Assembly (NCBI GenBank): GCA_036874045.1
Contig: CM072336.1
Coordinates: 21,775,501-21,839,500, forward strand
DNA length: 64,000 nucleotides
Reading direction: 5' to 3'
Source of the DNA: Cymodocea nodosa
Lineage: Eukaryota; Streptophyta; Magnoliopsida; Alismatales; Cymodoceaceae
Both the position numbers and the translations under genes were made by a program. The notes beneath the pieces are model-generated. The model saw only the letters and a program-made list of their open reading frames with translations. It was not told the DNA's origin and did not search any database. Below are positions 41,601 to 53,184 of the stretch, piece by piece (within the stretch, counting starts at the first letter, position 1; each line of letters opens with the position of its first letter).

Positions 41601-41961
41601 AACAGACGACATTTTTTAAGTAGAACAATTAAAACCGCCATCAACATTAGAAGAAAGAAAAAAAACAACAGATGAATAATCAACATCAGAACGCAAACAG
41701 GAGGAATCCACCTGAAACATCTATTCGCTCTTTAGAATTCTTCAACACCTTCCACGCTTTATTACCGGAAGATCTGGCCGCTTTGGATTGGAGTGGAAAC
41801 ATCAGATCCCTTCTCCGGACCATTCCGAAAGGGGGGGGTCTGGACTCCGGACGTGATGGGTTGTGAAAGGTCGTGTGGGGGTTATGTAGAGGAATGGAAG
41901 CCATAGTAGGGGAGGAGGGGGGAGGGGGGAGGGGGGAGGGGAAGACGATCTGCGTCTGCAA
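38605..41961 (-). CDS. DAT1: D-amino acid transaminase / ADC lyase-like
   Basis: This is a fold-type IV PLP enzyme. The exons, 5' to 3' on the minus strand, are 41961-41712, 41592-41534, 40884-40706, 40415-39742 and 38699-38605. All introns are GT..AG and the 1257 nt give 418 aa. The body closely follows Arabidopsis DAT1 (At5g57850, also discussed as aminodeoxychorismate lyase) as I recall it: FGGITTDPAAMVICVDDHMV, HRGHGVFDTA, LRYWLSTGPGDFQLSPSG, SIMKSVNYLPN with the PLP Lys at 268, YIAEGPNMNVAFV with the cofactor-contacting Glu at 301, and a TVRVPISY end. Residues 1-80 are rich in Pro, Ser and Arg and poor in acids, consistent with plastid import (inference). A second Met at 41904 would shorten it to 399 aa. 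Substrate choice (D-Asp/D-Met transamination or pABA formation) cannot be read from sequence. Intron 4 carries a MITE. Confidence 0.95.
38834..39114. mobile_element. MITE in DAT1-like intron 4
   Basis: About 280 bp with imperfect terminal inverted repeats. The left TTATATGTAATATAATTAAA faces a right end whose complement reads GTAAATGTAATGTAATTGAA. It is the same family as the element at 60764-61056, by the shared ATGTAAT..AATTACATT core. The outer boundaries are approximate. Confidence 0.55.
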
Positions 41962-42244
41962 ACCTGTGTGGGTGTGGAATCATTGAGTCAAACTCTGCCG
42001 TGATTTTTATTAGTTGTGAAAGATTCGGCCAACAATGACATGGCCCGAGCCCCTCAAGCTTCAATCTTGGGGTTGGTGCTTGATCTTGGGTTTGGCTTTC
42101 ATTTTTTCCGTGAAATATTGTTGGTTTTACGTTTTATTATTTAAATTTTGACAGAAGTTATCTGTGAAATATTTTATCTTATTTTTAGTCTCGTATAAGA
42201 GGTAGTTACTTATTTCTATTTCCTCGATGTAAGATTTTTTCAAC
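41962..42244. other. DAT1-like 5' flank
   Basis: Short promoter region of the minus-strand DAT1-like gene, with a G-rich run (complement C-rich) at 41908-41941 just inside the first exon. It includes the aminotransferase exon 2 fragment at 42031-42081. Confidence 0.5.
42031..42081 (+). pseudogene. Fragment of AAT exon 2
   Basis: It aligns with 13629-13672 (CCGAGCCCC, TCAAGCTT, AATCT, GGGGTTGGTGCTT in the same order). Several small indels (4 bp before CCGAG, single bases elsewhere) destroy the frame. There is no splice context on either side. It lies in the 5' flank of the DAT1-like gene. Confidence 0.75.
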
Positions 42245-43272
42245 TTGTGTCTTATTTATATGTTTACAGATAAATTTTATTTTGATATTATGTAAAATAT
42301 TTTATATTAAAACTTATTATATGAAATATTCTATTCTAAAATTAATTGATGTTAAGTGAAGGATCCAACACTATATTAGTTACAGGGATGTCAGACTTTA
42401 AACATTACTTTTAGATAATTAAGTTATTTTAATTCGGTTGACTTTGTCTTTGTTATTAAGTTTATTTTTTATAATGATAATGATTTTTATATTTATCGAT
42501 ATTTAAATTTTTGATAAAAATTACGAATATCATTATTGTGGTCAACAAAATTATTACAATTGATTTGTTCACTTCATCCTGTGTCATCAAGGCAACATGG
42601 GCATAAATTTTTGCATATCATTAAATTACCCATGGCCCAAATGATATTTGCCCTTTCATCATCAGTTTGAACTTAAAAGGAAGGGAAGTGACTTCTACAT
42701 TCCTAACAAAATGAGCTTGGGATCATATGCGAAAGAAAAAGATGAGGTTTACCTATACTAACAAAGGAAAGCAGAAAGATCTTTAAAAGAATAAAATCAA
42801 ATTTAAGTATAAATATTACCAATACCAGAAAAATGATGTTTCCGTGATGATACAATTTTCAAGAAACATGTTTGTTTCTTCACAGGGAAATGCCCGAAAT
42901 CTTAAGCTCAAATTTAGATAACAATACACATCAGTTTCACAGAAGAAAACGTCGTATGATCAAATCAAAATAACGTTTGAAATCTGGATGGTTGGAGAGT
43001 CTGACGTCAAGAGGCTTCATTCAAGATAATCATAATCAGGAAAAGAAAAATTCTGGAACAAGCTAGGGATCAGTAGCTTTAGTGATTGTCACCTCAAGAA
43101 CTGCTACTACTACTACCACCACAACACACAGAAATGCAACTGAAGGGTGGGAAGCAATTGCGGTAGAGCACATCCTACACACAAGATCGAAAACTTTCGA
43201 CTCAGAAGTTCTTGGGGTTTTAGTCCAAATCTAAAATATATACATTTCAAATTCCCCTCTAGGCTTGTTAAG
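42245..43272. repeat. RopGEF 3' flank, duplicated at 5920-6958
   Basis: Collinear at high identity with 5920-6958. It covers the 3' UTR and downstream region of the minus-strand RopGEF, up to about 30 bp from the stop codon. AT-rich in the distal half, less so in the half near the gene. Confidence 0.9.
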
Positions 43273-43300
43273 CATCAATCACTTTCCTCATCTAGCTCGG

Positions 43301-46300
43301 TTAACACTGTGCAGTGGTACTCTTGGCTGCTTCGAGGTTTTCAATGTAGAACTTGTTTGTCATGATCTTCTGCGCATTAAAGCTCTCCAACACCTTGGTT
43401 TCAGCTTCGGAAGCCTCCGCGTCCAGTTGCTCTGAAGTCCACCCTATGAAGTCTGACAGTGTCATGGACGCTGGCGTTTCCATGGTGTTTAGCTTCTCGA
43501 TCTCCTCTTCAGGGTTGGGGAACTTCACTGGGCCTGTCACTAGCTCTGCGTCTGTTAGTGATCTTTTCCTCTCTGCAAGGGACGGGTCTTGAGCAATTCT
43601 GTCGGCATATAGGACGTCCTCTATCTGGGACATCACTGTATAGGCCAAGCTTTCCAGGATCCTTGAGTAGCTCTCCAGGATTGAATATCCAACGTCCTGG
43701 CAGAAATCATTCACAACAAAAAAGCAAGAAACACAGGAGATAATGAAACATTCTTGCTAAGCTGAATGAATTAAAGCAATGCCATTTATTGCTTTTTTGA
43801 TATTGTTGCCATTTTTACTTGGGTTCAAATTTAAAGTCTTCTTCTCTTATAAGGCTTTGTAAGACAAGAAAATTCCAACTGTGCAGTCTACCATTGGTGT
43901 AAGGTTGTTTATTGTTAACCAACAAATAAAATTCTTTTTGTAATTGATAACATATAACGTCGATGATGTTTTTTTAATCTTATAAAAGTCAAAAAGAGAA
44001 GAAATTCTGAATTCAAAGCTAAACCAAAGCATTAGAACATCAAAAATAGACCAAGACAATTTTTGAAGAAGTTACATGAAGATTGGAAACATACAAGTTC
44101 TAAAGCAAATGCAGGAGAAAGTACCTTATTGTACTGGATCTTGCTTATGTCAAGTCCTGATTGAGGAATGCCAGGGAATTTCTGCTTGAGGAGCACCAAG
44201 ATGGTCTCTACTCTCTCCTCAAACAACTCTCTCTTCTCCAAGCCGACAGTTGATCCCCAAGGCGACTTCCCATCCTTGTTGTGCATCTTCCTCTTCCATA
44301 TCACAATGGAGGCCTCGATGCGATTCTTGAGATCAAGAATTTTGTGTTCCGATGAGAGGTCAAGAGCTGACAGGAACTGCTCTGGATCAAAGTACTCCAC
44401 AGTAATGCTCTTGTAGATGGCATCTCCAAGACTTTCTCTTCCGTTCTACGGCCCCCAAAAAAACCATGAGAATCTTAACTTACCATCTAGAATAGTGATG
44501 AAATGATTGGTAACATGATTATTTCATGCTGTGAGCTGAATTCCTGTCTTAAGCTAAAAGTTTCAGAGGAAATAAGATTGTGTTCTGCAGCTTTTAGTAA
44601 ATCTTGACTTATTTTCATATGCCTGATCAAAACAACCATTATAAAAGAACTTGGAAACTTTGTATGGAATGCAGTGAATAATACATAGGTATATGATCTC
44701 TTCAATTTTTCTCTCTAAAACCAATTACATGAAGATGCCAGATGGCAGAAAAACTGAAGTCAAAATTCACACTGCATAATGATTCAAGGGCCACAGTCTT
44801 ACCTTGGGAAGAGATTCAATGTAGACCTCAGGAACCTCCATCTCTGCTAGAACTTGAGCATTGATAGCCAAGGCAGCCTTGAGCACTTGGTTAACAGACT
44901 CCTTCTGAAATTGCAGCCATTTCCTTGAAACCTCGGAGAGGCCTTCGGTTGGAACCTTCACAGATGGCAGCCACCATTTGTCATCACTCCTATTCTCAGC
45001 ATCACCAGCATCTTTTGAGACATACCAGAACTCCTTCTGGTCTTTGAAATTGTCAAGGTAGTCCTGATTTTGTTCATGTCAAGATTGCAGTACTAGTAAA
45101 AATTGCCAGTGAGGGCGAGAATGTAGATGCTTACAATGAGCATGGCATCAAGCTTTCGTAGAGCAGGGATGTTCATGTGAAGATCAGTGCGCTGCTGTGT
45201 CATCATTATCTGCATGCAAACATGTATTTCTTTTGGTATGTACATAAACCAAATGATCCTGATTGTGTAAAATTAATGGGTTGCCTGCTACCTCCATCCG
45301 AGTTCCATCTTTTGATTTTTGCTGTGAAGGAACAAACTCGACAATGTGGTCTGCCACAGACAATAACCAATTGATTTCTTTCCTCCACCTTGCTTTCCTA
45401 TCAGGAGCCATTGGTTCCAACTTCCTTTGCTCCCCAAAAACAGAAGCTGTGTGAAAAATGTAAGCAAGCATACAATCATGGGAAATTATCAGTCGCTCTT
45501 TACATCCAAGATTAACAAACTCAAGCATAAGAATAAACTAGTTGCAATCTTTCATTAAGGTCAATTGTGGCCACTTTTGCCCTGCATTCCATGGTTCTGT
45601 AGGATCTTGAGTGGTAAAATATCGCTAATTTTCTCTGTGAATTTTTATAAATGAGTATGAATCCATAAATCTAAACATTACCTGCAAGATTTGTGATGGC
45701 ATTAGATAAAGCCAAAGCAGATGAAACTCCCTTTCCACTACCAGACATGTCTTCACCAAGCAGAAGCTTCGCAAACCTTTCTTTCATCAACTCCATATCT
45801 GAACCAGTTATTAGAAACAAAAAGCTAACAGAAGTAAGATTCAGGGGATTGCTGCCTTTTAGATAAGGCTAAACGCATATTATGCAAGCTGAGCTTGAGC
45901 AGTTAAACACAAGTCCCAGAGGTAAAACGGCTGCTTGAGATGAAAGACGGGAAGAAGCATAAGATACTAGAAATATTGAGAATCCAAATCTCTATGGATA
46001 TAGAAGAGATTACCATAAAACCGAAAACTGCTTATATTATGGCAAAACATGAATTGTTTCTAAAAACAAGATGAGACGTCCTAGAAATCATGATCAAGAA
46101 GGAGGCCAAGATTTGATTAGTAATGATAAGAAAACTTGCAGACTACAAGCAACCTGGTTTTGAAATAAAAAGCAAAACGTTGCAGCAAAAGCAATACTTA
46201 CAACAATGGTTACAAATGATGTTTGTTTTCTACAATGCAATCACTAAATCATCAAATTGGTGAGTCCAAGATTTCGAAAATGTGATACCTGAATGATGTG

Positions 46301-46496
46301 ATTCCCTACCAAAACTTAGCCGAGACCGGGGAGGCGCTTGCTCAGATCGATCAAGCAGGCAGCCGATCTGCTGCCTGTCCAGAGACTGACCGGAGCTCCT
46401 CACCCTCAGGCTCTTCGACACCGGCGGCTTGTCGTCTCCCGACATGGAATTACGCAAAACAACCTCAGTGATCAGACTGTGAGCCTGACGTCCCAT
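43301..46496 (-). CDS. ROPGEF: Rop guanine nucleotide exchange factor (PRONE)
   Basis: It activates plant Rho GTPases (ROPs) by GDP release at the plasma membrane and acts in polar growth and receptor-kinase signalling (family knowledge). The exons, 5' to 3' on the minus strand, are 46496-46289, 45798-45682, 45446-45292, 45209-45135, 45063-44803, 44445-44125 and 43696-43301. Phases agree and the 1533 nt give 510 aa. The PRONE domain fills about residues 70-425: [39 protein letters not shown], the [20 protein letters not shown] part, [17 protein letters not shown] and [19 protein letters not shown]. The tail (426-510) includes [18 protein letters not shown], a region often tied to autoinhibition and kinase binding. 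The start is less sure: the frame is open for about 50 bp upstream before a stop, and TTAG there could be an acceptor for an extra 5' exon. Confidence 0.96.
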
Positions 46497-47240
46497 GTCG
46501 TCGTAATGGGTATCGTCGGCTTTGTAGAACCATGCACTAACCCCTCAAGACTGTTTCCTCCCTTGAGTGATCGCACTATCACAGGGTGGAACTTGCTGGA
46601 TTGGCTCGGGAGAGCGCATTGGCCTCCCGGCTCTTCGTGTTCCGGCGAACGTCAAGGGGTAACCTGAAGAACACCTCCACGGGAATCAATCAAAGGAATT
46701 CAGTAAGTACCCAATTCACCAGGAGACCCAAGGAGGGCAACCCAATTGGAACAAATTGGTGTACGATATTATGAAATCCAGTTCAAAATCTCTAATTACA
46801 GGGGCACCATCCACAATGGCGGAAGTGCTGCTGCTGCTCTCTCTCTTTCTCTCTGTTGCTTTCTTTTGCTCCCTTTCTGGGTTTTGCTGGATTGGACCAA
46901 AGAGACAGAGGAGAAGGAGGATCGATCTGAGATGGGTAGTTGTCTGTTGGTGCTATTATTGGGATTAGGAATTGGGACGTGGGGTGCACGTTGAGGTTCG
47001 GAAGGAAGACATTATCAAAGAATAGGCAAGAGGAAAGCTGTGTTGCACTGCCTTTACCCGGTGAGAGCAACGGTGCCATGGTGATGAAGAGATGGTGGCG
47101 GCCACCGGAGAGGATTTGTGTGCTGGCTCTTGCCTTCAACCGGTGGTCGGAAGGGGAAGAAACCAGGAAGCTCGCGCCGCCGTTGGGAGCTCGTGGCTTT
47201 GGTGGCAAGGATAAAATTAGATTAGAACTAAAAATGTCCT
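46497..47240. other. RopGEF 5' flank, possible untranslated or first exon
   Basis: Moderately GC-rich, with overlapping open frames on both strands (for example 154 codons minus at 46792-47256, 109 codons plus at 46338-46667) and no recognisable domain. A 5' UTR or a non-coding first exon of the minus-strand RopGEF is likely here. No TATA box stands out. Confidence 0.45.
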
Positions 47241-47885
47241 GACTATTTTTATTCAATAATTTAAATATATTAATTTAAAATCTCTCCACAATAAACGTTA
47301 TATTAAAAATAAATAGGTATATCTTCTTAGAGTAATTTAAAAAAAAACATTGTTATTTGTAAGTGTCGTTGATCTTACTTTAACCTATATTTCTATTTTT
47401 GTTGTCAATTGTATAGAACCTTCTTCTTCTTTTTTGCTTATTTTGACTTTTATTTCTATCGTGGCTACATAGAATATATTTCCCTTTGCTTTGACTTGTT
47501 TATAGAATATATTTATTTTGAGTTTTCATTTGTAAATGTCATAAATTATATGACTAACGTTTGCTCTCATTTTATCGTTATTATAAATTACATGATTTAC
47601 TCTTATTCTCACTTACTGACATTTAAGTAGTACATTCAGTTACATTTATGTTTCTCTATTTTTCTCGTACTTCAATGAATTATGATAGATAGAACAAATA
47701 ACACGAATAAATTTGCTATAGGTGCTGACATGCAATGAAAACGATCTTATTTACTTTTAAGTCACGATCATTGGCTTTGACACCTTTATACCTTTCTCTA
47801 AGTTTTGTGACGTATTTTCTTGCATTCGAGCTTGAAAGTTCAAATTATCCCTAAGCGTGGGCCTCACAGCTCGTTTGTCTGGCAT
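47241..47885. other. AT-rich intergenic DNA
   Basis: Nothing recognised. A 73-codon plus frame at 47409-47630 is AT-driven Phe/Tyr-rich chance sequence. Confidence 0.5.
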
Positions 47886-48730
47886 GTAAAATCTGTATTT
47901 TTAGTGTCATATTAAAATCGAACGGCCCCGATTTAATTTGTCAACCCGACAAACTGCAGCCGTCCGATCGCCGCCAGCTTGACCGCTAGCTCTGCCGCCA
48001 GTGCCACCGCCAACTCGGCCATGACGTCCACAGACCGGCCGGCCAACCCAAGTGCACGATCGACTGCACCATGAAAAAGCTGTCGACTCCTCAGTTTAAA
48101 AGCGGGAAGACAACGAACGGCTCGGCTCTTCGGCTCTCCCGCATTCGGAACTCTTCATTCTCGGATTCGCCTACTCGCCTGCGCATTGTCTCTGCTCGCC
48201 GCCGAAGACGCTAGGAACTGTGAACGAAGCCATCCTTCGCTCGCTCGTCACCCGCTCGCCCGCGCCTTAAGCCCTCGAATCTTCACCTGCAAGCTCAGAG
48301 GCCTCCCACAACGGCATTTTCGTGTTCCATCAACGCACAGCCCACCTGCGACGCTCGTCTCCTTCGGCGCCGGTCGTCTCTGCTGGCCGCGGCAAAATAC
48401 ATAAGTCCACCTGCGTTTCTCCCCCCACTCGCGCCCAAAAGCTCCAGCAAACGATTCTCGTCCTCCCACAATCTTCCTGGACGATCTAGCTGTATTTTTC
48501 TCTCGTAGAAGGCCGCTCGTCCGCCGTCACAGTCCGCTCCACTGTTTTCGCCGCCGTGACTGTCGATCGACGTTTCACCTCAAACCACTGCAGAGAGTTT
48601 CCATTCTCCGTCATCAAACTCTATTTCTCGCCACTGTAGCTCGAACGTCTCTCCCGCACCGGAATCCGCTCCTCCTCGCAGGTATAAGCCGCCGTCTAAA
48701 GCTGAAACAGGGGACGGACGCCATTAGTCC
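47886..48730. other. GC-rich island with no recognised product
   Basis: A sharp shift to GC-rich, CpG-rich sequence (CCGTCCGATCGCCGCC, CTCGCCGCCGAAGACG, CACCCGCTCGCCCGCGCC) that ends as abruptly near GGACGGACGCCATTAGTCCG at 48711-48730. Open frames reach only about 73 codons and none has a known domain. It could be a promoter plus 5' UTR of a + strand transcript (a GT-like donor CAGGTATAAG lies at 48678), or the LTR/leader of a retroelement. The downstream 48.7-49.8 kb is AT-rich. Confidence 0.4.
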
Positions 48731-49801
48731 GTCCCCAAGCTTTTATTTTTCGTCTGATATGATCCGATCGATTATGATGGGAATATTACATGTTTTATCC
48801 CATAAATATTTGAAATAAAATTTAGGTCCAGCATGTTTGTACAAATATTTAACGTTTTCTACAAAATGTTTCCGAAATCGCATTCTGGTCGTCCGTCGGC
48901 TAGCTTAATAGAGGACTCGAACAGCCCATCTTTGCAATTTTTTTTTCGATTTCACATAAACTTGTATCTTTAGTATAGTATTTTTCCTGAAATATAAATA
49001 CATCAATCTGTAATAATTTTTTTATTTCACTCGATTTCATGGAATGTACATTTCTCCACGATTTCCCAAAGTTGTAGATATAACCATTAATCTGGCACAA
49101 CTTGTGCTCATATGTTATGCCTAACTTTAATCTCACACAACTTTTGATCTAACCGTTGGATTTTTCTGAAATTTTTATATATTGTAGATCATTATTTGAT
49201 ATTTCCAACAAGCCCAAGATCGGAAAATTCCGATTTCTGGATCAAAAGTTATTAATATTTTGGTTATGCCATTTTTGTCTGATTAAAACTTGCATATTTG
49301 CTGCACATTTTAGCTTGTAGTTTTAGATCCGACCATTAGATCTAGTTGATATTTCGATATATTGGAGAATAATTCATAAGCTTTCCAACACATATCTTAG
49401 ATCTAAAATTCATCTCGTGGATCAAAAGATCCAAATCTGAGTTTACCATCCATTGCTATTTTCTACCTACCCCAATGTGTCAAGTGAAAAACAAATTTTC
49501 ATCTATGATACACCTTCTATAAATTTTACTTAGCATTTTTCCTAAAATGTAACTTTCAAATGGAATTATATTGCATTCTTTCAATTTTTCGTTTGGGAGT
49601 TGTGATTTTCCCAAGTGGATCAAACTCTCCAGCGATTTCTATTTACTACTTCAATACTGTCAGGCTTTTCGACACCTATGGACATTCGAATGCGTAGTCC
49701 ACTATTTTTTTCATGTAGCCGACAAGTCAACCTTTCACTTCCAAGTGGAATCGTACCATTTCGTTGGGTAATCAGGGAAGTTTGAATTTTCAAACTCAGA
49801 C
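48731..49801. other. Intergenic DNA downstream of the GC island
   Basis: Contains two related GGATCAAAAG motifs near 49231 and 49420 but no gene-like ORF. Confidence 0.45.
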
Positions 49802-49804
49802 TTA

Positions 49805-50836
49805 GGGGGAGGTTTGTATAATTGTAATTTGAATTATGTAGAATTTGAATTTTAACGTAATTTGAATTCTGTAGAATTTGAATTTTAACGTAATTTAAAT
49901 TCTATAGAATTTGACGGAAATAATTTAAAATCTAAGTGTTTGTGCACGTTCAGGAATTTGATAGAAATTGAATTCCAAGTGTTTGTGCACATGACATAAT
50001 TGGAGGGAATTGAATAAAATTGATTTTTAATAAAATTAAGTATTGACTTAAAATAATTAGTGAAAATGTAATTAATTTATTAATGAATTGTTGACATTAA
50101 TAAATGAATATATTATTAAAATAAATGTTTATATATCATTTATCATTATATAAAATAAATCAAAAATTACAAAAATTGATAACTTTTTAGTTATAATACA
50201 TGTTTAAAACAACAAAAGGTTAATTATAAATTTTATATTCCTTGTAATGTAATAATAAATAACTTTTATAAAATATAATTATTATGAAGTGAATAAATGA
50301 AAGTAAATAATAAATAATTATTGAAATACTTTGATTATAAAAAAATATAATTCTAAACATTTTTTAGCCATAAATGACTTTTAAGACTTCGTTTGTGTTA
50401 GCCATAGAAAGTTAGGAAAATTATATGGTTTTTGAAAATTTGATATTATATATTAAATAATATAATATAATAAATAAAATAATAATAATAATTGAATTAA
50501 ATAATATTTATTATTTTAATTATTATAAAATTAAATAATATTAATAATAATAAAATAATTAATATTTTTATTTTTAATAAACAAATATTAAAATAATTAA
50601 TTAAATAAAAAATATTAACAATATATACTTCAACAGGGGAGGGTAAGCATCGAGCGATCTTTTAGAAAATGAATTCCAACCTTTTAGGTTGGGAATTCAT
50701 TTTTCCAACCTTTACACGTGATTAGAATTCAAATTCCTTGGGAATTTGAATTCCAAAATGCACAAACACCTCGTGACTCGGAATTTGACGTAAAAAATTT
50801 TCAATTTCGTTAGATTCTGAGTGCACAAACCCCCCC
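49805..50836. mobile_element. PIF/Harbinger-type non-autonomous element
   Basis: 1032 bp bounded by TTA on both sides (49802-49804 and 50837-50839), the target duplication typical of PIF/Harbinger. The terminal inverted repeats are GGGGGAGGTTTGT at the left and ACAAACCCCCCC at the right (complement GGGGGGGTTTGT), one base of indel apart. Subterminal GTTTGTGCACGTTCAG and TTTGTGCACATGAC motifs recur, and their complement (TGCACAAACACC) lies at the other end. The core is AATAAT-rich with no coding content. The GTTTGTGCAC motif also occurs in the TIRs of the 52835-55412 element. Confidence 0.8.
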
Positions 50837-50839
50837 TTA

Positions 50840-52059
50840 ATTACCAATGGGCCATATGTCCTTGGGCACGTGCATTGAGATCATGGTGGCAACTACACTT
50901 CATCTTGATCCAAAATATATTTATTCATATTTTTCCCTAAAACTAAACTTATTGAAGTTGTAGGCACCTTTTTAAATCATGTTATTTTGAGTTTTGTATT
51001 TTTTTAGGTGATTTTCTGAAATCTGCATTGGTTGGCAGACATTTGTACTCCTACATTCCTTAAGTCATTTATCCCTCTAGTTGTTGAGTATTTTGCTGCA
51101 CATTTTTTTTTAGATTATAGACTCAATGTACTTCAATCTAAAAGTGATTTTACATTTTTCAGTAAACATGTCGTAAGACTGTAGTATTTATGATTGCTTG
51201 TTTCGCTGAATGATTACAATATTATGCTTGTATGGCATGTTTGAATGACTGTTCATGGTTGTTTATGTTTACTTCTTTGATTGTCCTACCATTCTACAAA
51301 TGTTATGCAACATTACTTTATTTATAAAAATATTTTTACTTAAGAATCATGTTTAAACTTGCATTAAGCAACATGCATCCTAAGTCAAATTATATTTTTA
51401 AGTCAAATAGAGTGATAATTCCCTTTCTTTTAGGAGTACCACTTAGGTATTACATTTAAAAAAGTGATAATTCCTTTAATCATATTAAAATCAACCAAGA
51501 TAATTTCTTTAACAAGGCATCAATGGACATACTTATTCTACATGTTTTGAAGTCATCTTACTTGTCCACTTACCTTATTTATTTAGTCACATAATATTTA
51601 AGCTATTTAGATTATAACCATATATGGCTCATTCCTTACCGTACAAGTGAAGAGATATTTACACGACTCTCTCTTAGACTTTTAATTTTATTCGTCTTTT
51701 AGGTAAAAATGCTTATTTTCGTCTCCTTTTTTTTACATGATTAGACATTTACACGCATCACTCTATTTGTACACTTAAGAATAACAAACACCTGTCTAGA
51801 TTTTTTGATTAATAAATCATATATGGATTCATTCACTTTACATGTATTCATGCATTACATATAGTTTTTTAATTTTCTTTGAATTAGACTAGGTGGCAAC
51901 TTCATTCTCTCTTTAAAACCTTTTTTCATTTTTTCATTGATGATTAATAATCCTTCATTGTATCCACATAAGCACCTGCATTATGCATGCAACATACATA
52001 CATACATACATACACTTTAATAATCTTTTTAAAGAAAATTTCAAAGCTTTATAAGGACA
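50840..52059. other. Intergenic DNA
   Basis: No gene seen. A short CATA tandem tract (ACATACATACATACATACA) lies at 51991-52013. Confidence 0.45.
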
Positions 52060-52178
52060 TAACACCACCTTGTGTTTTAGGTGGATGGTGATTTTCTCAT
52101 CATCCGCAAAATCGTAGGTTTGAATTTACATTAACGTTAAGTTCAAGCCAGTGAAGTGCACCGGAAAAAAAAAAAAAA
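52060..52178 (+). mobile_element. Possible SINE with poly-A tail
   Basis: A box-A-like TTAGGTGGATGGTGA (52077-52091) and a B-box-like GGTTTGAATTT (52117-52127), about 35 bp apart, are followed by about 40 bp and an unbroken run of 14 A (52165-52178). The spacing suits a tRNA-derived SINE. I find no convincing target duplication, so boundaries are approximate. Confidence 0.4.
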
Positions 52179-53184
52179 CCATATTTTCAAATCGTCCACG
52201 TTTTTTTTTAGATCACAGAAAACGTAAATTGTTTTTAAATGATACAAAATGAACCTCTTTTGCTTGGGTGATTTATTTTGAAATTTAAAATGGTAATTGA
52301 GCAATAATTTAATTAAATTCAAGGTATCAATGTGATTTTTTTTTTAAAGCGCAACTCAAACTTTTAACTTATTTTTTTACATTTCAACAATTTAAGCAAA
52401 TTTATTTTTTACATTTTAAATCTTACCTTTGAATATTTTAAAACTACGAGATTATTGTAATATTTTTATTAGTGAAAAGTTGTAAAATGCCCATAAGAGT
52501 TTGGTGTATTATTTTCTCGTATATCAATTCTATAATTTGATATACTGAAATCAATGTAGATAAAATTTGTAAATATTTTTAGCATATCGTTTCTATACAC
52601 GATATACTAATTTAAAAATACTTATTTCTATTAATTAAACCTAATGTAATTGACATGCTTAATTCCATCTAAAAATATTTTTTGGTATTTTCTCTTTTTA
52701 ATCCTTGTGCTCATGACGTGGATCCCATGCATTATGCTAAGAGAATCCGATGGCGTTCTTATGCGAGCATTTGATTGGACCTTTTTTTAAAAATTATAAT
52801 AAATGTTATTTTAAAATGAAAAAAGAAAGATTTAGTAGATGTTTGTGTACTTGGAAAACGTTAAAAATAAAATGACATAAAATTACAGAAAATATTGGAA
52901 AGGAAAATAACAGAAATTAACGAAATTATGTATAAAATCAGAATATTTATACACATAATAGAAAATGACAGAATTTAAAATACGTGTATTTGTGCATGAA
53001 ATAAAAAATGATGGAAAATTATAGAATGTAAAATATGTATGATTGTTCACAAATTAGAAAATATTGAAAATTAACTAAATTTAATATTTATTGTTCATGT
53101 TTGGAAGATATAAAATAAGAAAATTTATCATAAATAATATAAGATAGTTACAACATAAAATACATCTCATATCTCTCTATTATT

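Noticed and set aside
46792..47256. 154-codon minus frame upstream of RopGEF
   Set aside because: It does not look like a RopGEF N-terminus or any family I know. More likely UTR or promoter DNA with moderate GC.
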